Assembly (NCBI GenBank): GCA_028709985.1
Contig: JAQUTB010000042.1
Coordinates: forward strand, 1-9,554
Length of the DNA stretch: 9,554 bases
Direction of reading: 5' to 3'
Source of the DNA: Dethiosulfovibrio sp.
GTDB taxonomy: Bacteria > Synergistota > Synergistia > Synergistales > Dethiosulfovibrionaceae
Below are positions 5,472 to 9,554 of the stretch, piece by piece (the first letter of the stretch is position 1; every line of letters starts with the position of its first letter). The notes below the pieces were generated by a model, which worked only from the letters and a program-made list of their open reading frames with translations, was not told where the DNA came from and made no database searches. A program made the translations under genes and the position numbers.

Positions 5472-6899
5472 ATGGATTTGATGAGTTTTTCTGGGAACGT
5501 TCCCTGCAAGGCGGTGGCGGTGCACTGCTTTGCCGGGGTTGATCCTGTGTTGGTGCTGGACGGAGCGTCTTCTAGGGCATTCGACCTTTTCAAGGCCAAG
5601 GGCAAAAAAGGGGAGTTCTTCCGCTACCCCATGGAAGGAGCGGTTAACGAGCTGTTTCTCGTGGGACTGGGGGACAAGGACAAGGCGTCCCAGTCGACCT
5701 TCCGCAATGCCGTTGCTGAGACTGTCAGGAAGGTCTCCAAACTCGGGATCTCCGACCTTGCCGTGGTGCTCCCGGTCGCTCCCGACCAGGCTATAAGCTC
5801 CGCTGTGGCCGAGGGAGCTGTTATCGGCGACTACCGATTTGATCGATATCGTCAGCCTAAGGAAGGGGACGCAGTGGTCTCGGTCGAAAAACTTTACCTT
5901 AAAGACGGAGTTGAAGAGGGGCTTTCGAGAGGAAAGGTCCTCGGCAGGGCGCAGATCGTCTCCAGAGACCTGGCGAACAGGCCAGGAAACGACATAACCC
6001 CTCAGACCCTTGCGGAGGAGGCCCAGAGGATAGCCAAAGAAGGGGGCCTCGACTGCACGGTGTGGGACGAGGTCAAGATCCAGGAGGAGCGGATGTCCGC
6101 TCTCTGGCACGTCGGCAAGGGATCCCAAAATCCCCCTCGGTTCATCCACATGGTCTACCGTCCGGCTGGAACGCCTAAGAAGAAGCTGGCCTTCGTCGGC
6201 AAGGGAGTGACCTTCGATAGCGGCGGACTTTGCATAAAGGGCAGGGAAGGCATCAGGACAATGAAGTGCGACAAGACAGGGGCCTGCAACGTCCTCGCCA
6301 TCATGGAGGCAGTCTCAATCCTGAAGCCTGACGTAGAGGTTCACGGAATAGTCGGTGCGGTCGAGAACATGCCGGACGGAGCGGCGTACCGTCCTGACGA
6401 TATAGTGAGGGCCAGAAACGGCAAGACCATAGAGATAGTCAACACAGACGCGGAGGGTCGGGTCACCCTGGCTGATACCCTTTCCTACGCCTCCGAGCTG
6501 GACGTGGAGGCAATAGTGGACATGGCGACCCTTACAGGAGCCGTCGCCACGGCTTTGGGCAACTACACCGCCGGGCTCATCTCCGATCACGATGGATTGA
6601 GCCAGGAGATAGCTGCGGCAGGGGCCAAAGCGGGGGAGAGATACCATCGTTTTACCATGGACGACGAGAAGCTCAGGGAGCAGATCGACTCTCCTGTGGC
6701 GGACCTGCTCAACTCCGGTGGACCTGGTGGAGGGACAATCACCGCCGGCATGTTCCTAAAGGAGTTCGTAAAGCCGGAGATACCTTGGGCTCATCTTGAT
6801 ATAGCTGGTGTGGACTTCTACGACAAGGAGTTCGACTGCTACGGAAAAGGAGCTAGCTCCTTCGGCGTCAGGACCTGTCTCGAATATATTTTAGGTTAA
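5472..6899 (+). CDS. pepA: Leucyl aminopeptidase, peptidase family M17
   Basis: This cytosolic enzyme removes N-terminal residues from peptides using two metal ions; family members are usually hexamers. The 475-residue length is typical. The N-terminal half (about 1-160) matches the less conserved macro-like domain. The catalytic half carries all expected residues: VGKGVTFDSGG (242-252) with K244 and D249, catalytic-type K256, D267 in MKCDKTG, and the NTDAEGRV signature (324-331) with metal ligands D326 and E328 and R330. The signature has Val where Leu is usual. WAHLDIAG (439-446) is the conserved C-terminal motif. The start at 5472 is chosen because GGAGG lies 8 bases upstream; the frame is open back to a TTG at 5421, but that extension overlaps the promoter. 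Lying between two peptide-binding-protein genes, it fits the breakdown of imported peptides. The gene symbol is by family; the exact specificity is unknown. Confidence 0.95.
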   Translation: MDLMSFSGNVPCKAVAVHCFAGVDPVLVLDGASSRAFDLFKAKGKKGEFFRYPMEGAVNELFLVGLGDKDKASQSTFRNAVAETVRKVSKLGISDLAVVLPVAPDQAISSAVAEGAVIGDYRFDRYRQPKEGDAVVSVEKLYLKDGVEEGLSRGKVLGRAQIVSRDLANRPGNDITPQTLAEEAQRIAKEGGLDCTVWDEVKIQEERMSALWHVGKGSQNPPRFIHMVYRPAGTPKKKLAFVGKGVTFDSGGLCIKGREGIRTMKCDKTGACNVLAIMEAVSILKPDVEVHGIVGAVENMPDGAAYRPDDIVRARNGKTIEIVNTDAEGRVTLADTLSYASELDVEAIVDMATLTGAVATALGNYTAGLISDHDGLSQEIAAAGAKAGERYHRFTMDDEKLREQIDSPVADLLNSGGPGGGTITAGMFLKEFVKPEIPWAHLDIAGVDFYDKEFDCYGKGASSFGVRTCLEYILG

Positions 6900-6941
6900 A
6901 AGCAGCCCCGGCCCTTTTAAGGGCCGGGGCTGCTTTTAACC
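6894..6941 (+). terminator. Long perfect terminator hairpin containing the aminopeptidase stop codon
   Basis: Bases 6894-6914 and 6921-6941 are perfect inverted repeats of 21 bases around TTTTAA, and two further A-T pairs are possible in the loop. The GC core is flanked by AAAA and TTTT, so it resembles an intrinsic terminator on either strand. The left arm begins at the last glycine codon and includes the TAA stop (6897-6899). No minus-strand gene runs into it in this window. Confidence 0.88.
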
Positions 6942-6993
6942 TTTAGACCTGTCCTATAGTTCTATGTAATCCAAGAAGTGCGACTTCGGGCCC

Positions 6994-7020
6994 TTGGCTT
7001 TGTCAGGAAAATATGATAAT
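6994..7020 (+). promoter_or_regulatory. Possible promoter of the second oligopeptide-binding protein
   Basis: TTGGCT (6994-6999) and GATAAT (7015-7020) are separated by 15 bases, a slightly short but usable spacing. TATGAT (7012-7017) overlaps the second box as an alternative. TTGTCA (7000-7005) is a better -35 but has only a poor partner (TATTCA at 7022-7027). The region between the aminopeptidase terminator and the gene is AT-richer than its surroundings. Exact boxes are uncertain. Confidence 0.4.
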
Positions 7021-7044
7021 GTATTCAACAGTGAGTCCATTATC
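7015..7044. promoter_or_regulatory. Possible operator: inverted repeat GATAATG / CATTATC
   Basis: GATAATG (7015-7021) and CATTATC (7038-7044) are perfect 7-base inverted repeats separated by 16 bases. The left half overlaps the proposed -10 box and the right half would fall at about +11 to +18. This layout would suit a dimeric repressor. No regulator gene is nearby, so the protein is unknown and chance cannot be excluded. Confidence 0.3.
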
Positions 7045-7070
7045 TTTTAGCTAGGGAGTAATGTCCAATT

Positions 7071-8705
7071 ATGAGGAGATCCGTCGTTTTGGGGCTTTTA
7101 GCCTGCGCGTGCGTCTTTATCTTTTCCTCGGTGTCCATGGCGGCCGATACCGGCACTTATGGGGGAACCTTGAGGTGGAGGATCGTATCCGACCCACCGA
7201 GGCCCGATCCAGCCCAAGCCACCGATACAACTTCGACCATGCTCATATTCAAGTACGCTGAGGGACTGGTAAAGAGCGATCCAGACACCATGGAGATCCT
7301 GCCTGGCCTGGCCGAGAGCTGGGAAGTCAACGACGACGCAACCCAGTGGACCTTTCATCTCCGTAAGGGGGTCCATTTCCAAAAAGAGGCAGGTGGCGAG
7401 CCAACGCTAAACGGAGGCAGGGAGATGGTGGCGTCCGACGTAAAGTACTCCTTCGAGCGTCATCTCAAGATTAACTCTCCCAGGATGACCAGGCTTGAGT
7501 CAATACTGGGCTATCAGGATTTTCTGGACGGAAAGTCCGGGAGCTGGGAAGGCATAGAGATTCTGGACGACCACACGGTTAAATTCACCCTGTCCAAGCC
7601 TTTTGTGCCGTTCCTCATAAACCTGACGCAGGCCTATTTCGTCGTAGTCCCAAAGGAAGACTGTGAGAAATGGGGCAAGGACTTCGTCTTCCATCCTGTG
7701 GGAACTGGCCCCTTTGCCTTCAGCAGCTGGTCCCACGACAGCAAATATATCATGAAGCGGAACCCCGATTATTGGGCTAAGGACGAGAAGGGAAATGCCC
7801 TTCCATACCTGGATAGCGTGGAGTACGTCATAATCCCAGACAACGCCATAGCCTATATGGAGTTCAAAAAGGGTAACGTGGACGTTATGCCCGACATACC
7901 GGACGCCTTTTACGAGGACGTCAAGGAGACCTACGGCTCCAAGGGCCTTCTGGTCGAAAAACCCTGGACAGGCGTATATTACTATGGCTTCAACCTTATG
8001 AGGCCTCCATTTGGAGATAATCCGACCCTTAGAAAGGCCCTGAACTACGCCATAAACAGAGAGGCTCTTAACGAACTCGTCATAAATGGTCGCTACGTAC
8101 CGGCGGATGGGGTGACTCCTCCTGGATTCTTCCATTACGAAAAGCCGATAAAGGGCTACAATTACGATCCCGAGAAAGCAAAGGCCCTTCTGGCCGAGGC
8201 CGGTTATCCCAACGGGTTCAAGACCGTGCTCCAGATCAACAACGACCAGAGGCACAGGATGTTGGGAGAGGCCATCCAGGCTCAGATGAGCGATATCGGT
8301 GTGGAGATGGAGATAAGCGTGGTCGATTGGGGAGTACACTTGGACACCATAGCCAGAGGCGAGTTCGAGATATTCCGACTCGGTTGGATCGCCTCCCCCG
8401 ATCCGGATAGTTTCCTCTACGACCTCCTTCATTCCTCAAACTGGGGTGGAAAGGGCAACAGGGTTCGTTACAAGAACGAGAAGGTGGATGACCTTCTGGA
8501 GAGGGCCAGGGCCGAGACCAATCCCAAGGCCAGGATGGCCCTCTACAACGAGGCGGAGCAGATCATAGTGGACGACGCCCCGTGGCTTTTCCTGTTCAAC
8601 TACACGTCCAGCATGGCCTGGAACGACAGTGTTAAAGGGCTTGTCCTCCACAGTGCCGGACCCGATACCTGCGATCTCTCGGTGGTATGGAAGACCTCTA
8701 AGTAA
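7071..8705 (+). CDS. Periplasmic oligopeptide-binding protein (SBP_bac_5, OppA/DppA type), second paralogue
   Basis: This second family-5 binding protein is also 544 residues long and aligns with the copy at 3740 from residue 30 with few gaps. The signal peptide most likely ends at SMA/AD (residue 24). Shared landmarks include YGGTLRWR, LAESWEVNDDATQWTFHLRK, FHPVGTGPF, KRNPDYW, YYYGFN, LRKALNYAINRE, ELVINGRY and DDAPWLFLF. Differences cluster in parts likely to line the pocket, for example WVVDYPDPDNF versus WIASPDPDSF and GTYYYGFNNAEEPF versus GVYYYGFNLMRPPF, so the two may prefer different peptides. An AGGGAG lies 12 bases before the ATG, a long spacing; an in-frame TAA at 7059 rules out an earlier start. 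The gene lies 130 bases after the aminopeptidase terminator with its own putative promoter, and 61 bases before an amidohydrolase gene. No permease genes adjoin it. Confidence 0.93.
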   Translation: MRRSVVLGLLACACVFIFSSVSMAADTGTYGGTLRWRIVSDPPRPDPAQATDTTSTMLIFKYAEGLVKSDPDTMEILPGLAESWEVNDDATQWTFHLRKGVHFQKEAGGEPTLNGGREMVASDVKYSFERHLKINSPRMTRLESILGYQDFLDGKSGSWEGIEILDDHTVKFTLSKPFVPFLINLTQAYFVVVPKEDCEKWGKDFVFHPVGTGPFAFSSWSHDSKYIMKRNPDYWAKDEKGNALPYLDSVEYVIIPDNAIAYMEFKKGNVDVMPDIPDAFYEDVKETYGSKGLLVEKPWTGVYYYGFNLMRPPFGDNPTLRKALNYAINREALNELVINGRYVPADGVTPPGFFHYEKPIKGYNYDPEKAKALLAEAGYPNGFKTVLQINNDQRHRMLGEAIQAQMSDIGVEMEISVVDWGVHLDTIARGEFEIFRLGWIASPDPDSFLYDLLHSSNWGGKGNRVRYKNEKVDDLLERARAETNPKARMALYNEAEQIIVDDAPWLFLFNYTSSMAWNDSVKGLVLHSAGPDTCDLSVVWKTSK

Positions 8706-8712
8706 TCAGTGA

Positions 8713-8746
8713 ACAGGGCCGGTGATCTTCTCCGGTCCTGTCCTTT
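8713..8746 (+). terminator. Weak terminator-like hairpin before the amidohydrolase gene
   Basis: Bases 8713-8722 pair with 8732-8741 in a 10-bp stem with one G-U pair and a 9-base loop. It is followed by CCTTTAG, a poor U-tract. No promoter-like sequence is visible between it and the next ATG at 8767, so partial read-through from the binding-protein gene into the amidohydrolase is likely. Confidence 0.45.
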
Positions 8747-8766
8747 AGTGTGAGAGGTGGTTTTGT

Positions 8767-9554
8767 ATGATGAAGGCTATAGTCAACGCAACGGTTATAA
8801 CTGTCTCAGGGGAGGACCTCGTCGGAGCCACGGTTATCCTTAAAGACGGAAAGATCCAATCGGTAGGAGCGACGGAGATTCCGGATGGGACCGAGATCAT
8901 CGATGGGAGGGAAAAATTTCTCTCCCCCGGCCTGATCGACGCCCATACCCATCTTGGCGTCTCCACCGAGGGCTCCCCTGCGGAGTTCTACGATCACAAC
9001 GATCGTTCCGCGTCGGTCCTTCCTGAGCTCAGGATAGTGGACTCGCTATACCCTGGTGATCCAGGTTTCGAGGAAGCCAGGATGGGTGGTGTGACCACGG
9101 TCCAGACCCTTCCTGGCAGCGCCGACGTGGTCGGTGGAACGGGGGCGATCATAAAGAGTGTCGGAAGCGTCGTGGATCGGATGATCGTCGTAGCTCCTTC
9201 CTCCATGAAGGCCGCGTTAGGAGAGAATCCCATAAGGACCTTCCAGGGAAAAAACGGCCTCCCCTCTACCAGGATGGGATGCGCTGCATGCCTGAGGAAG
9301 GCACTGTCGGACGCCCAGTCCTATATTGCGGAAAGATCCGATAAGGAGGCCGACGGCAAGCCGTTCAAGAGGGACCTTGCAATGGAGCAGATGGCCATGG
9401 TTATAGAGGGCAAGATCCCTTTAAGCGTACACGCCCACAGGGCCGACGATATCTGCACCGCCATAAGGGTTGCGGAGGAGTTTGAGGTCCCCTACACTAT
9501 CGAACACTGCACCGAGGGGCATTTAGTAGCCGACTTCTTGGCGGAGAAATCTGT
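8767..9554 (+). CDS. Amidohydrolase, imidazolonepropionase-like (3' end outside window)
   Basis: The first 262 codons of a metal-dependent hydrolase of the amidohydrolase superfamily are present with no stop before the window edge. Such enzymes open amide or ring C-N bonds in the cytoplasm. Residues 1-53 form the small beta domain (ATVILKDGKIQSVG). The barrel then starts with FLSPGLIDAHTHLG (51-64), carrying the metal-binding HxH pair H60 and H62. PGSADVVGGTGAIIK (116-130) is typical of the COG1228 imidazolonepropionase-like group. SVHAHRADDI (220-229) gives H222 and H224 near the strand-5 metal site, and TIEHCTEGH (244-252) supplies the strand-6 histidine H247. The final barrel aspartate lies beyond the window. 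AGAGGTG at 8753-8759 supports the first ATG (8767); a second ATG follows at once. Substrate is unknown; isoaspartyl or other cyclic or N-acyl peptides would fit the neighbours, but this is only inference. Confidence 0.88.
   Translation, partial: MMKAIVNATVITVSGEDLVGATVILKDGKIQSVGATEIPDGTEIIDGREKFLSPGLIDAHTHLGVSTEGSPAEFYDHNDRSASVLPELRIVDSLYPGDPGFEEARMGGVTTVQTLPGSADVVGGTGAIIKSVGSVVDRMIVVAPSSMKAALGENPIRTFQGKNGLPSTRMGCAACLRKALSDAQSYIAERSDKEADGKPFKRDLAMEQMAMVIEGKIPLSVHAHRADDICTAIRVAEEFEVPYTIEHCTEGHLVADFLAEKS

Noticed and set aside
5427..6149. 240-codon open frame antisense to the aminopeptidase gene
   Set aside because: The sense strand is an unmistakable M17 peptidase; the antisense frame shows no family motif and runs into the promoter region.
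7095..7106. Lipobox-like LLAC at residues 9-12 of the second binding protein
   Set aside because: The hydrophobic segment before the cysteine is too short and continues after it, ending at a good signal-peptidase-I site (SMA/AD). The paralogue also has no lipobox.
7061..7261. ATG at 7061 opening an overlapping 66-codon frame just before the second binding protein
   Set aside because: It is only 2 bases from AGGGAG, too close for initiation, and its product is the out-of-frame reading of the signal peptide region of the real gene.
1..9554. Search for CRISPR arrays, tRNA or rRNA genes, insertion sequences and toxin-antitoxin pairs
   Set aside because: No spaced direct repeats, tRNA-like cloverleaf, transposase or terminal inverted repeats, or small toxin-like gene pair could be seen.

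Overview
The window suggests a peptide- and amino-acid-fermenting anaerobic bacterium with two membranes, most likely a member of the Synergistota (Dethiosulfovibrio or Aminivibrio-like). This is inferred from gene content, from solute-binding proteins with signal-peptidase-I leaders and no lipoprotein box, and from moderately GC-rich coding sequence with many AGG arginine and ATA isoleucine codons. No rRNA or other taxonomic marker is present, so the placement is tentative.

Layout. (1) Bases 1-1144, plus strand: the 3' end of a sodium-dependent NSS-family (LeuT-fold) transporter, followed after 22 bases by a periplasmic amino-acid-binding protein of the SBP_bac_3 type; the two look like one operon. 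(2) Bases 1137-3530, minus strand: a 167-residue membrane-anchored coiled-coil protein, a strong terminator hairpin, then a 605-residue exported protein of unknown function that starts with TTG. The last gene runs convergently into the binding-protein gene and overlaps its 3' end by 8 bases. (3) Bases 3531-3739: a divergent promoter region. One side carries a perfect minus-strand TATAAT. The other carries an extended -10 and a plus-strand leader that can be folded into an H-type pseudoknot just before the ribosome binding site. (4) Bases 3740-8705, plus strand: two paralogous family-5 oligopeptide-binding proteins of identical length (544 residues) flank an M17 leucyl aminopeptidase. The first binding-protein gene and the aminopeptidase gene each end in a convincing terminator; the second binding-protein gene ends in only a weak hairpin. 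(5) Bases 8767-9554: the first 262 codons of an imidazolonepropionase-like amidohydrolase, cut by the window edge and possibly reached by read-through from the second binding protein.

The plus-strand genes form a nitrogen and peptide supply set. Oligopeptides would be captured in the periplasm by the two family-5 binding proteins, presumably delivered by a permease and ATPase encoded elsewhere. The cytoplasmic aminopeptidase would trim them, free amino acids would enter through sodium symport or binding-protein routes, and an amidohydrolase may act on a cyclic or N-blocked amide. No permease or ATPase of the Opp/Dpp or polar amino-acid ABC type is seen here, so all three binding proteins are orphans within this window. 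I see no mobile element, CRISPR array, tRNA or rRNA, and no gene-free stretch above 300 bases.
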